NCBI GenBank assembly: GCA_011389965.1
Contig: JAABTF010000018.1
Span: 1 to 42,176, forward strand
Direction of reading: 5' to 3'
Length of the DNA stretch: 42,176 bases
Source: Halothiobacillus sp.
Lineage (GTDB): Bacteria > Pseudomonadota > Gammaproteobacteria > Halothiobacillales > Halothiobacillaceae
A program made the position numbers and the translations under genes. The notes beneath the pieces are model-generated. The model ran no database searches and had not been told where the DNA came from. It worked only from the letters and a program-made list of their open reading frames with translations. Within the stretch, counting starts at the first letter, position 1. Each line of letters opens with the position of its first letter. This document shows positions 1-8,978 of this stretch, piece by piece.

Positions 1-360
1 TCCGATCTCAATCCTTGCAATGTCAAGCTGATCGCCCAGCTGCTTGGCCGGATCTCCCACGTCAATCTCTTCACCGCCCATACGCCGGAACTGGGCATCG
101 AACTGGCTTTGACGCGTCAACCGGACCTGATTCTGCTGGACATAAACATGTCCGGAATGGATGGTTACGAGGTGCTTGAAGTCCTCCAGACCGAGGGCAG
201 TCTGAATGAGGTTCCCGTTATTGCCATCACCGCCAATGCCATGGCGCATGATGTCGAGCGAGGAAACGCGGCGGGGTTTGCCGATTACCTGACCAAGCCG
301 CTCGATGTTGAAAAATTCCTGGAAACGGTGAGTCAGTCTCTTGCGGAGGGGAATGCATGA
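1..360 (+). CDS. Response-regulator receiver domain (C-terminal end of a truncated gene)
   Basis: The gene enters from the left edge in frame 1 and stops with TGA at 358-360; the reading frame is open back to base 1. The visible part is most of a CheY-like receiver domain. It shows the phosphoacceptor motif LILLDINMSGMDGYEVL, the switch motif VIAITANAM and the conserved lysine in YLTKPLDVEKF near the end. The first acidic pocket lies outside the window. Because the protein ends just after the receiver, it is either a single-domain regulator or the tail of a hybrid histidine kinase; the run of kinases downstream makes the second plausible. It reads in the same direction as the signalling cluster that follows. 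Confidence 0.85.
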   Translation, partial: SDLNPCNVKLIAQLLGRISHVNLFTAHTPELGIELALTRQPDLILLDINMSGMDGYEVLEVLQTEGSLNEVPVIAITANAMAHDVERGNAAGFADYLTKPLDVEKFLETVSQSLAEGNA

Positions 361-466
361 CGCCCGTGTGGGTCGAGACCTCTCTCGGTTGGATTTATTG
401 TTTTATCGTCCAGTGTGTTTTTAATACTTGGGGCGCCACCTTACGGAGCCTGCGCAGTAGTCGTGA

Positions 467-634
467 CTGGTGGCCGCTCGCGCATTTGGTTTGGCTTGCC
501 GTCCTTGGGTCGTTGCACGGATTGCAGTTACCACGAATGCCATGACGCATAGAATTGCACGTCTCCGGGAGGCGGGGTTCGATAATCTCCTCACCGAGCC
601 GATAAACGTACACGAGCTTTTTGTGACCAATTGA
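467..634 (+). pseudogene. Decayed receiver-domain remnant
   Basis: The 311 bases between the first gene and the HD-GYP gene contain no convincing intact gene. From about 521 to the TGA at 632-634 one frame reads IAVTTNAM, then an AGFDN segment, then LLTEPINVHEL. This matches the end of a receiver domain, including that of the gene just upstream (VIAITANAM and YLTKPLDVEKF there). The conserved Lys-Pro has become Glu-Pro, the phosphoacceptor half is not recognisable, and stops in the same frame lie upstream at 464-466. I infer a relic of a duplicated receiver or hybrid kinase gene. An ATG at 542 could start a 30-residue peptide, but nothing suggests it is translated. Confidence 0.6.
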
Positions 635-671
635 GCAGACATTCTTGTCTTAGCGAGCTGAAAGTCGACGC

Positions 672-1739
672 ATGAAAACTGAACAATATGAACAAGCGCG
701 GATTCTCATCGTCGATGACGAGGCAGCTAACCTGAAGTTGCTCGACCGGATGCTGCGTGGCCAGGGATACGGTTCGTTGGTTCTGGTGGGTGACCCACGT
801 GAGGCCCTTGATCACTATCACCAGGCGCGTCCCGACCTGATCCTGCTCGACCTCAACATGCCTCATCTCGACGGCTACGAGGTAATGGAGCAGATCAAGG
901 CGCTGGATGATCCGCTGACGCCACCTATCGTCATCCTCACCGCCCAGCACAGCCGGGATTACCTGCTTCGTTCCCTGGCTGCCGGGGCGCGGGATTTTGT
1001 CAGCAAGCCGTTTGACCGCAACGAGTTGCTGATGCGTGTACACAATCTGCTGGATGCACACCTCGCTCATCGGGCCTTACACGATCACAAGGCCGTTCTC
1101 GAACAGAGGGTGCGAGAGCGGACCGAAGAGTTGCACCACACCCAGTTGCAGGTGGTGCAGCGCTTGGGCATGGCGGCGGAATACCGCGACGAGGAAACCG
1201 GGAACCACATCTTGCGGATGAGCCATATCTGCAATCTGCTGGCCAAAGCGAGTGGATGGGAGGAGGCCCAATGCGATCTCATCCTCAACGCGAGCCCCAT
1301 GCACGACATTGGCAAGATCGGCATCCCCGACCACATCTTGCTCAAGCCGGGACGGCTCGAGCCCGAAGAGTGGCAAATCATGAAAACCCACTCCGTAATT
1401 GGCGCAAACCTGCTCGAGGGGGACAACTCGGATTTGATGGTCATGGCCAGAGAGATCGCCCTCAGTCATCATGAGAAGTGGGATGGCAGTGGCTACCCCC
1501 ACGAATTGAGCGGAGAAGATATCCCCCTGGCAGGGCGGATCGCCGCCCTAGCGGATGTATTCGACGCGTTAACTTCGGAGCGCCCCTACAAGAAGGCATG
1601 GACCGTGAATGAGGCCTTGGAGTCGATTCGCGAGAACAGCGGCAAACACTTTGACCCGAAGTTGGTGGAGGTTTTCATGGATGAATTGCCGCACATCGTG
1701 TGCATCCGCGAACAGTTTTCCGGACCGGGGGCGCTTTAA
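672..1739 (+). CDS. RpfG-type response regulator: receiver plus HD-GYP c-di-GMP phosphodiesterase
   Basis: A 355-residue cytoplasmic protein. Residues 9-125 form a receiver with the acidic pair in ILIVDDE, phosphoacceptor D60 in LILLDLNMP and K112 in SKPF. A short coiled coil (about 137-160) links it to an HD-GYP domain. That domain carries the metal-binding HDIGKIGIPD at 211-220, HHEKWDGSGYP at 266-276 and the later ALADVFDALTSERPYKKAW. HD-GYP proteins hydrolyse c-di-GMP, and in the RpfG pattern phosphorylation of the receiver controls this. The stop codon overlaps the ATG of the next gene (TAATG at 1737-1741), so the two are likely co-translated. No good Shine-Dalgarno is visible before this start. 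Confidence 0.93.
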   Translation: MKTEQYEQARILIVDDEAANLKLLDRMLRGQGYGSLVLVGDPREALDHYHQARPDLILLDLNMPHLDGYEVMEQIKALDDPLTPPIVILTAQHSRDYLLRSLAAGARDFVSKPFDRNELLMRVHNLLDAHLAHRALHDHKAVLEQRVRERTEELHHTQLQVVQRLGMAAEYRDEETGNHILRMSHICNLLAKASGWEEAQCDLILNASPMHDIGKIGIPDHILLKPGRLEPEEWQIMKTHSVIGANLLEGDNSDLMVMAREIALSHHEKWDGSGYPHELSGEDIPLAGRIAALADVFDALTSERPYKKAWTVNEALESIRENSGKHFDPKLVEVFMDELPHIVCIREQFSGPGAL

Positions 1740-4246
1740 TGCAATTGCCGCCGATTCCGCACGATGAATCGCAACGGTTACGTGCCTTGCATGAACTCAA
1801 TCTCTTGGATTCGGAAGCGGAGGAACGCTTCGACCGCCTGACTCGGCTCGCCAGACAGACGTTCGGGGTGCCCATCGCGCTGGTTTCCCTGGTGGACGAG
1901 CAACGCCAATGGTTCAAGTCCCGCCAAGGGCTGGATGCCTGCGAGACCGGACGGGATGTCTCTTTTTGCGCTCACGCCATCCTGGGGGACGATCTTTTCG
2001 AGGTATGCGATGCGAGCCAAGACCCCCGTTTCGCCGATAATCCGCTGGTCACGGGTGGCCCACAAATTCGGTTCTATGCCGGCGCTCCCCTTATCACCGC
2101 CGAGGGCCACGGAATCGGCACGCTGTGCATTATCGATACTCGGCCACACCAGCTCAGTTCCGACGAGCGTCGCGCCCTTCGTGACCTGGCGGATCTTGTC
2201 ATGTTGGAAATCGAGCAGGCGGATTATCGTCAGGAGACCCGGGGTCTGAGATCGGCCCGTCAGCTAACCGAGGCCATCTCAAGCGCTCAGGTGCAATTCA
2301 TACGTGAAGCCAGTCCCCGGTTGGCATTCGATGATTTGCTCACGGACGTTCTCGACCTGACCGTCAGCGAATACGGGTTTATCGGTGAGGTGTTGCGGAG
2401 TCGCGATGGTGCCCCGTACCTGAAAACCCACGCGATCACGAATATTGCCTGGAATGCGGAAACCCGCGCCTTTTACGAGGCCAATGCGCCTACCGGCATG
2501 GAGTTTCACAATCTCGACACGCTGTTTGGCGCGGCCTTGCGCGGCGAGAAGCCGGTGATCGCCAACGATCCCTACCACGACCCCCGCCGAGGCGGTCTGC
2601 CCGAGGGACATCCCGCACTGAACGCCTTTGTCGGCATTCCCATTCATCATGGGGATGAACTGGTCGCCATGCTGGGGTTGGCCAACCGCCCTGGTGGATA
2701 CGACGAGAACCTGTTGGCGTTTCTTCAGCCGCTGCTCGTGACGATTGGTCAGTTGGTGGCAGCGGCGCGGGCACAGCAACAGCATCGTGAGGACCAGCGC
2801 CTCTTGAGGCGCCTGTCACGCGTTGCGAGCGAGGCCACCAATGGTGTGGTGATTACCGACGTCGACGGCCGGGTGGAGTGGATCAACGAGGGTTTTACCC
2901 GGCTGAGCGGTTACACCTTGAAGGAGATCGCGGGTCGCCGGCCGGGGGACCTTCTCCAAGGGGCGGAAACGGACCCGGAAACGGTTGCCAGAATGCACTC
3001 GGCACTGGGCCGCGACGAGGGTTTCGAAGTTGACGTGGTCAATTACCACCGCGCTGGCACGCCTTACTGGGTTCGCATCCAGTGCAGCCCTCTCGAGGAC
3101 GAGCAAGGTAGGTTGCAGGGATTCATGGCGATCGAATCGGATATCAGCGAGACGAAGCGAGCCACACATGCCCTCCAGGCCAGTGAGACACGCTTGCGAG
3201 GCCTGTTTGAGCTTTCTCCGATCGGTATTGCCCTGAACGACTACGAGACCGGCGAGTTCGTCGACCTCAACCAGGCGTTGCTGCAGCCGACCGGTTACAG
3301 GCGCGAGGAGTTCGTCTCGCTCAGCTACTGGGACGTGACTCCGAAGGAATATGAACCCCAGGAAATGCAGCAGCTGGAAAGCTTGGAGAAAACCGGTCGA
3401 TACGGCCCCTTCGAGAAGGAGTACATCCGTAAGGATGGCAGTCGTTATCCCGTGCTTCTCAATGGCATGGTGGTATTCGATAACACGGGACGTAAGCTGA
3501 TCTGGTCCATCATTGAGGACATCTCCGAGCGCAAGCGCATAGAGCGCATGAAAAGCGAGTTCATCTCCACGGTCAGTCACGAATTGCGCACGCCGCTCAC
3601 GTCGATTTCCGGATCCTTGGGTCTGGTGATGGGCGGAGCCGCCGGATCATTGCCGGACAAGGCCCGGGAGATGCTGGAGATCGCCCACAATAATAGCCGG
3701 CGTCTGGGGCTTCTGATCAACGACCTCCTGGACATGGAAAAATTGGTCGCCGGCAAGATGCATTTCGCGCTCGAGGTTCAGCCCCTGCAGTCATTGCTGG
3801 AACAAGCGGTCCGTGACAATCAGAGCTACGCCGACCATTTCGGGGTGGACCTGGAGTTGGAGCCGACCGATAACGAGGTCCAGGTGAACGTCGATGCCAG
3901 TCGGCTGCAGCAGGTGCTTGCGAATCTGCTCTCCAATGCTGCCAAGTTCTCTCCCGAGGGTGGGAAGATCATGCTGTCCGCCTCTGGAGGGAAGGAGGTC
4001 GTCCGCATCTCGGTGGCGGATCAAGGACCCGGTATCCCGGAAGAATTTCGTGACCGGATCTTCCAGAAGTTCTCCCAGGCGGATGCCTCCGACACCCGGC
4101 AAAAGCCCGGCACCGGGCTGGGGTTGGCCATCAGCCGGGAACTGGTGGAACACATGGCGGGGAATATTGGCTTTGAATCGGTGCCCGGGGAGGGCGCTAC
4201 CTTTTATGTTGAATTGCCGTTGGCAAGAGAGAGCCATCAGGGATGA
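1739..4246 (+). CDS. Sensor histidine kinase with two GAF and two PAS domains
   Basis: An 835-residue cytoplasmic kinase without membrane segments. The start at 1739 is chosen because its ATG overlaps the stop of the HD-GYP gene; the frame stays open upstream to 1700. Residues 15-160 form a GAF domain typical of kinases and cyclases (it contains VSFCAHAIL). A second GAF-like region spans about 185-345, and PAS domains lie at about 360-475 and 485-600. The HisKA phosphorylation site is H614 in STVSHELRTPLTS. The ATPase domain follows, with an N box (LLSNAAKFS), DQGPGIP and GTGLGLAISREL. There is no receiver, so it must pass phosphate to a separate one. It overlaps the next kinase by four bases (ATGA). 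Its catalytic core closely resembles that of the next kinase. Confidence 0.93.
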   Translation: MQLPPIPHDESQRLRALHELNLLDSEAEERFDRLTRLARQTFGVPIALVSLVDEQRQWFKSRQGLDACETGRDVSFCAHAILGDDLFEVCDASQDPRFADNPLVTGGPQIRFYAGAPLITAEGHGIGTLCIIDTRPHQLSSDERRALRDLADLVMLEIEQADYRQETRGLRSARQLTEAISSAQVQFIREASPRLAFDDLLTDVLDLTVSEYGFIGEVLRSRDGAPYLKTHAITNIAWNAETRAFYEANAPTGMEFHNLDTLFGAALRGEKPVIANDPYHDPRRGGLPEGHPALNAFVGIPIHHGDELVAMLGLANRPGGYDENLLAFLQPLLVTIGQLVAAARAQQQHREDQRLLRRLSRVASEATNGVVITDVDGRVEWINEGFTRLSGYTLKEIAGRRPGDLLQGAETDPETVARMHSALGRDEGFEVDVVNYHRAGTPYWVRIQCSPLEDEQGRLQGFMAIESDISETKRATHALQASETRLRGLFELSPIGIALNDYETGEFVDLNQALLQPTGYRREEFVSLSYWDVTPKEYEPQEMQQLESLEKTGRYGPFEKEYIRKDGSRYPVLLNGMVVFDNTGRKLIWSIIEDISERKRIERMKSEFISTVSHELRTPLTSISGSLGLVMGGAAGSLPDKAREMLEIAHNNSRRLGLLINDLLDMEKLVAGKMHFALEVQPLQSLLEQAVRDNQSYADHFGVDLELEPTDNEVQVNVDASRLQQVLANLLSNAAKFSPEGGKIMLSASGGKEVVRISVADQGPGIPEEFRDRIFQKFSQADASDTRQKPGTGLGLAISRELVEHMAGNIGFESVPGEGATFYVELPLARESHQG

Positions 4247-7200
4247 GTGATATCGCCAAATCGGAATTGACACGCCAAGGCAAGGTTGTGGCCACCCTGA
4301 TGCTCGCGGCCCTGGCGGTGGTCGGGAACTATTTCAGCCTGCCCTTGTTTTTCGGGGTGGATTTCGTCTTCGGCTCCATCGCGGTCATGCTGGCGGTGGC
4401 GTTGCTGGGGACGGTGCCCGCCGTGCTGGTGGCTGTGGCCGGCGGGCTGTATACGTTGATCCTCTGGGGGCATCCCTATGCCTTGGTGATTTTCACCGCC
4501 GAGGCGCTGGTGGTGGGCCTGCTCTACCGGCGAGGCTTTCGTAACCTGGTGCTGGCCGATCTTGCGTACTGGTTGGTGATCGGTGTGCCGCTGGTGCTGT
4601 TGTTCTACCGAGGCATGCTGGGCTTGGGCTGGGAAGCCTCGACCATGATCGCCCTCAAACAGCCTCTCAACGCTTTGTTCAACGTACTGCTGGCGGGATT
4701 GTTCCTGACTGCAGGCCAACTGAGTGGGCCGGCACTATCGAAGCGGCTGCCGGGACGACCTCGGTTGCAGAATCTGCTCTTTCACGCCTTGCTGACGCTT
4801 ACCCTCCTGGCAGGGGTGGCGCCGATCATCTTCGAAAGCCATACCCAGCGGGGTGAGCTCGAGACACTCGTGGCCCGGGACCTCCAGACACAGGCGCACC
4901 AGGTCGTGAGACGGGTAGAAGAATCTGGGCCGGAGACTATTAAGAAGGAACAAGCCGTTTCCGGGCTGTTTTCTCAGCCGGCCGCGATGGCCGTGCTGGA
5001 TGAGGATGATCGTGTGATTGCCAGCCAGGGAAAGTTGGTTGGCCTGTCAGGCGGCGAGCGCCGACTTGAGGAATTGGGTGACGGTCTGCGTATCTGGCTA
5101 CCTTCGGCACAGATGGCGGCCATGCAACGTTGGAGAGAGGGGCAGTATCAGGTCGAGTCATCGTTACCGGATTCGGTCGAGGGCGATCGCGTGTTGATCG
5201 AGATGCCGGCTGCGCCGTTGGTGCAAAGACTCGAGTCGCAGCGGATCACCCTGCTGGCGCTGCTGGCCGCAATACTGGTTTTGGCAATTGTTGTCAGTGC
5301 CGCCCTGAGTCGGTGGATCAGTCGCCCACTCAGTCTGCTGGACAAGGCGAGCGGCCGTCTTACCGCACAAATTGCCGAGGGAATGCGGCCGAGCATTCCC
5401 GATAGCCGGGTACAGGAGTACGCCAGCCTGGGGGTAACGTTGCAGAATATGAGTGGGACGCTTGCCGACAGTTTCCACGAATTGCGACAGGTGCAGGCTG
5501 AACTGGAATATCAAGTCCAGGAGCGCACGAAGGAACTCGAGCAGACAGCCAGCCGGCTGCGCGGTGTGCTGGCGGCGGCATCCGAGTTCGCCGTTATCGC
5601 AGTGGATCGAGACGGTCGCATCACGTTGTTCAACGCGGGCGCGGAAAAGATGCTGGGTTATGCGGCCGAGGAACTGGTCGACTGGCAGACACCCGCCCTG
5701 TTCCATCTGCCCGAGGAGGTGGCGGCGCGCGCGGCCGAGTTGAGCGCGCTGTATGACCGACCAATCGAGGGATTCCGCGCTTTCGTGGAAGTGGCGGACC
5801 GCGAGGGATCGGAAACCAGGGAATGGACCTACGTGCGAAAGGATGGGCAACAGATCCCCATTTCCCTGACTGTTACCCGTCTGATCAACGAAACGGGCAA
5901 CATTACCGGCTATCTGGGCATCAGTGAGGACATCACCGAGCGCAAGCGCACTCAACAAGCATTGCAGCAGTTCAAGAGCACGCTCGATCAGACCCTCGAT
6001 TGCGTGTTCATGTTCGATGCCGACACCTTGCGTTTTTTCTATGTAAACGATGGGGCACTTCGGCAGGTGGGTTATTCCCAGGAAGAACTGCTGGGGATGC
6101 ACGCCTACGACATCAAGCCGGAGATTGGCGAGGGGCAGTTTCGGGAACTGGTCGCGCCGCTCTTGGCCGGTGAGCAAGCCTCGCTGACTTTCGAGACCGT
6201 GCACCAGCACAAGGACGGTCAACGGCTGCCCGTGGAGATATTCCTGCAGTACATGGCATCGGATGAGGAGCGGCCGCGCTTCGTCGCCATCGTGCGCGAT
6301 GTATCCGAGCGCAAGGCTGCCGAACGAGCTCTCCGCGAGAACGAGGAAAGGTACCGGCAGACTGCACAGCAGTTGACTCTGGCGACCGAGGTGTCACGGC
6401 TGGGCATCTGGGAATTGAACCTGGCCACAGGCTGGCTTGATTGGGATGCCGGAATGTTCCGTATTTACGGCCTCACGGAGGCCGATTTCGGCAACGCGGT
6501 GGAAGACTGGAAACAGACAGTTCTGCCGGAGCACCTGGAACAGGCGTTGGCCGACATCGAGCGAGGTCTCACTCACCCGGGTGTTCCTTACGAATCCGAA
6601 TTCAGCATTCGGCGTGGCAATGGCCAAGTGCGTCATGTCCGCGCCTTGGCGCAGGCCATTCCCGATTCGGAAGGCCGGCCCGAAAGGGTGGTGGGCATCA
6701 ATGAGGACATCACCGAGCGAAAACGCGCCGAAACGGCATTGGCAGAACAGGCGGAGCATACTCAGGCGATTCTCGACCATATGGTGGATGGCCTGATCAC
6801 CATCGATGAGAACGGCATCATCCAGTCGTTCAATCTGGCCGCGACTCATATCTTTGGTTACGAGCCGGATGAGGTCCTGGGACGCAATGTGAAAATGCTC
6901 ATGCCCAGTCCGCACCGCGAAGCACACGATGGTTATTTGCGCAATTACCAGAGAACAGGGGTGGCGCGCATTATCGGCGTCGGGCGTGAAGTGGAAGGAG
7001 AGCGCAAGGATGGCAGCCTTTTCCCGATGGACCTGACGGTGTCCGAGGTGACTCGCCAAGGCAAGCCCATGTATGTGGGGATGGTGCGTGATATCACCGA
7101 GCGCAAGCGAACGGAGCGCATGAAGAGTGAGTTCGTGTCGACCGTGAGCCACGAACTGCGGACGCCCTTGACCTCCATTTCCGGTGCGCTGGGCTTGATC

Positions 7201-8595
7201 GTCGGCGGCAGCTTGGGCGAACTGTCGCCACAGGCGCAACAGATGATCAGCATTGCCCACAAGAACAGTCAGCGGCTTACCCATCTGATCAACGACCTTT
7301 TGGACATGGAAAAGATTGCGGCAGGCAAGTTACACTTCGAGTTGCATGTGCAGCCGCTGTTGCCGCTGATTGAACAGGCGCTGGAAAGTCACCGAAATTA
7401 CGGCACGGGCAAGCAAGTGGAACTGTCGCTGGAAAGCGCTTCCACCGATGTGGAGGTGTGGGTGGACAGCCAGCGCTTGCAGCAGGTGCTGGCCAACCTG
7501 TTGTCCAATGCCATCAAGTTCTCGCCCGAGGACGGTACGGTTCATGTGTCGGTGCAACCGAGGCCGGGCCAGGTACGCGTGGCTGTGGCCGACGAAGGTC
7601 CCGGCATTCCCGAAGGTTTCCGGGACCGTATATTCGAAAAGTTTGCCCAGGCCGATAGCTCGGATACACGGCAAAAGGGCGGGACCGGACTGGGGTTGGC
7701 CATCACCCGGGAGCTGGTAGAACGGATGGGAGGGCGCGTCGGCTTCGATTCGGTACCCGATGAAGGCGCCACCTTCTGGTTTGAGTTGCCCTTGGTCGAA
7801 GCGGGCCGTTCCGGCTCGCCGGCCGGTGGAATGGCCCCGGCACTCTCAAGTGGGCCCCGTCTGCTGGTGGTGGAAGACGAGCCGGATGTGGCCGAGGTGC
7901 TGGCCACGATGCTCGGCCGCAGCGGCTATCGAGTGGATGTGGCACATACCGGCGAACAGGCGATGAAGGCGTTGGCCGAAACGTCGTATGACGCCCTGAC
8001 TCTTGACCTGATGCTGCCTGATGTCAGTGGCCTGGAGATCATCCGCCGGGTGCGGCAGCAGCCGCATACGGCCGCTTTGCCCATCTTCGTGGTGTCGGCC
8101 AAGATGGAAGAAGGGAGGCTGGCTATCAACGGCGATTTTTCCGGCATCGAGTGGCTGGCCAAGCCCGTTGACGAAGCCAGAATGTTGGAGAGGATCGAAA
8201 ACTGGCTGGGAACTTCTCTGAGCGGAAATCCGCGCGTGTTGCACGTGGAGGACGACGCCGACCTTCACCAAGTCATTCGCAACATGGCAGGCGAGCGCTT
8301 CGACATCGACTTGGCCAGGTCGGTGCGCGAAGCGCGTGACCGGGTCGCGCTGGAGCTCTTCGATGTGGTCATACTGGATCTCGGCTTGCCCGACGGGTCG
8401 GGCTGGGATCTGCTGCCGGACATACGCAAACATCAACCCGAAGCCCGGGTGCTGATTCTCTCCGGCACCGACATGACCGCGGAGGAAGCCCAGAAAGTGG
8501 AGGGCGTGTTGCTCAAGTCGCGGGTGTCGGCACATGAGCTTCTGGAAGCCCTCGGCAGCCGTATTCACCATGAAACCCCGAGGAACGAGACGTGA
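4243..8595 (+). CDS. Large membrane hybrid histidine kinase: 4 PAS, HisKA, ATPase, 2 receivers
   Basis: A 1450-residue protein starting on an ATGA overlap. Residues 15-160 are a multi-pass membrane block, followed by a helix near 178-197, an extracytoplasmic stretch, a helix at 335-356 and a HAMP-like segment. A coiled coil (405-435) leads to PAS domains near 440-570, 575-695, 710-830 and 840-955. The fourth contains AHDGYL (H895) and IIGVGREV (R915) and looks like the haem PAS of FixL. HisKA carries H970 in SHELRTP; the ATPase domain has DEGPGIP and GTGLGLAITREL. Two receivers follow, with D1255 (LTLDLMLPD) and D1379 (VVILDLGLPDGSG); the second has Lys-Ser instead of Lys-Pro after its last strand. 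It probably feeds the HPt protein downstream. Confidence 0.93.
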   Translation: MSDIAKSELTRQGKVVATLMLAALAVVGNYFSLPLFFGVDFVFGSIAVMLAVALLGTVPAVLVAVAGGLYTLILWGHPYALVIFTAEALVVGLLYRRGFRNLVLADLAYWLVIGVPLVLLFYRGMLGLGWEASTMIALKQPLNALFNVLLAGLFLTAGQLSGPALSKRLPGRPRLQNLLFHALLTLTLLAGVAPIIFESHTQRGELETLVARDLQTQAHQVVRRVEESGPETIKKEQAVSGLFSQPAAMAVLDEDDRVIASQGKLVGLSGGERRLEELGDGLRIWLPSAQMAAMQRWREGQYQVESSLPDSVEGDRVLIEMPAAPLVQRLESQRITLLALLAAILVLAIVVSAALSRWISRPLSLLDKASGRLTAQIAEGMRPSIPDSRVQEYASLGVTLQNMSGTLADSFHELRQVQAELEYQVQERTKELEQTASRLRGVLAAASEFAVIAVDRDGRITLFNAGAEKMLGYAAEELVDWQTPALFHLPEEVAARAAELSALYDRPIEGFRAFVEVADREGSETREWTYVRKDGQQIPISLTVTRLINETGNITGYLGISEDITERKRTQQALQQFKSTLDQTLDCVFMFDADTLRFFYVNDGALRQVGYSQEELLGMHAYDIKPEIGEGQFRELVAPLLAGEQASLTFETVHQHKDGQRLPVEIFLQYMASDEERPRFVAIVRDVSERKAAERALRENEERYRQTAQQLTLATEVSRLGIWELNLATGWLDWDAGMFRIYGLTEADFGNAVEDWKQTVLPEHLEQALADIERGLTHPGVPYESEFSIRRGNGQVRHVRALAQAIPDSEGRPERVVGINEDITERKRAETALAEQAEHTQAILDHMVDGLITIDENGIIQSFNLAATHIFGYEPDEVLGRNVKMLMPSPHREAHDGYLRNYQRTGVARIIGVGREVEGERKDGSLFPMDLTVSEVTRQGKPMYVGMVRDITERKRTERMKSEFVSTVSHELRTPLTSISGALGLIVGGSLGELSPQAQQMISIAHKNSQRLTHLINDLLDMEKIAAGKLHFELHVQPLLPLIEQALESHRNYGTGKQVELSLESASTDVEVWVDSQRLQQVLANLLSNAIKFSPEDGTVHVSVQPRPGQVRVAVADEGPGIPEGFRDRIFEKFAQADSSDTRQKGGTGLGLAITRELVERMGGRVGFDSVPDEGATFWFELPLVEAGRSGSPAGGMAPALSSGPRLLVVEDEPDVAEVLATMLGRSGYRVDVAHTGEQAMKALAETSYDALTLDLMLPDVSGLEIIRRVRQQPHTAALPIFVVSAKMEEGRLAINGDFSGIEWLAKPVDEARMLERIENWLGTSLSGNPRVLHVEDDADLHQVIRNMAGERFDIDLARSVREARDRVALELFDVVILDLGLPDGSGWDLLPDIRKHQPEARVLILSGTDMTAEEAQKVEGVLLKSRVSAHELLEALGSRIHHETPRNET

Positions 8596-8960
8596 GCACA
8601 GTCGAGCGCATACTTTACGTGGAAGACGAAGAAGACATCCGGGCGGTGGCCCAACTGGCGTTGGAGAGTGTGGGCGGCTTTACGCTGAAATCTTGCGCTT
8701 CGGGCGAGGAGGCTCTGCGCGAAGCCGAAGCCTTCGCACCGGACTTGATCCTCTTGGACGTGATGATGCCCGGTATGGACGGGCCATCGACCCTCCACGC
8801 CATGCGTGAAATCCCGGCCCTGGCGGATGTGCCGGTCGCCTTCATGACCGCCAAGGTCCAGCCGACAGAAATCGAATATTTCAAGTCGTTGGGCGCGCGG
8901 GAGGTGATTGCCAAGCCATTCGACCCTATGACTCTCGCAGAACAAGTACGCTCCATCTAA
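8592..8960 (+). CDS. Stand-alone receiver (CheY-like) protein
   Basis: A 122-residue single receiver domain. The start is a GTG that overlaps the stop of the hybrid kinase (GTGA at 8592-8595), which supports translational coupling. Acidic residues in LYVEDEED, phosphoacceptor D56 in LILLDVMMPGMDG, the threonine in FMTAK and K108 in IAKPFDP are all present, so it should accept phosphate. With no output domain it would act as a phosphate shuttle or sink, or bind a target protein. Its place between a hybrid kinase and an HPt protein fits a multistep relay; which partner it uses cannot be told from sequence. Confidence 0.9.
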   Translation: MSTVERILYVEDEEDIRAVAQLALESVGGFTLKSCASGEEALREAEAFAPDLILLDVMMPGMDGPSTLHAMREIPALADVPVAFMTAKVQPTEIEYFKSLGAREVIAKPFDPMTLAEQVRSI

Positions 8961-8978
8961 GGAAAAGGTCCCAAAAAA

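Noticed and set aside
357-545. Open frame of 62 codons overlapping the first gene's stop
   Set aside because: No family motif, no ribosome site, and the receiver relic occupies another frame of the same spacer.
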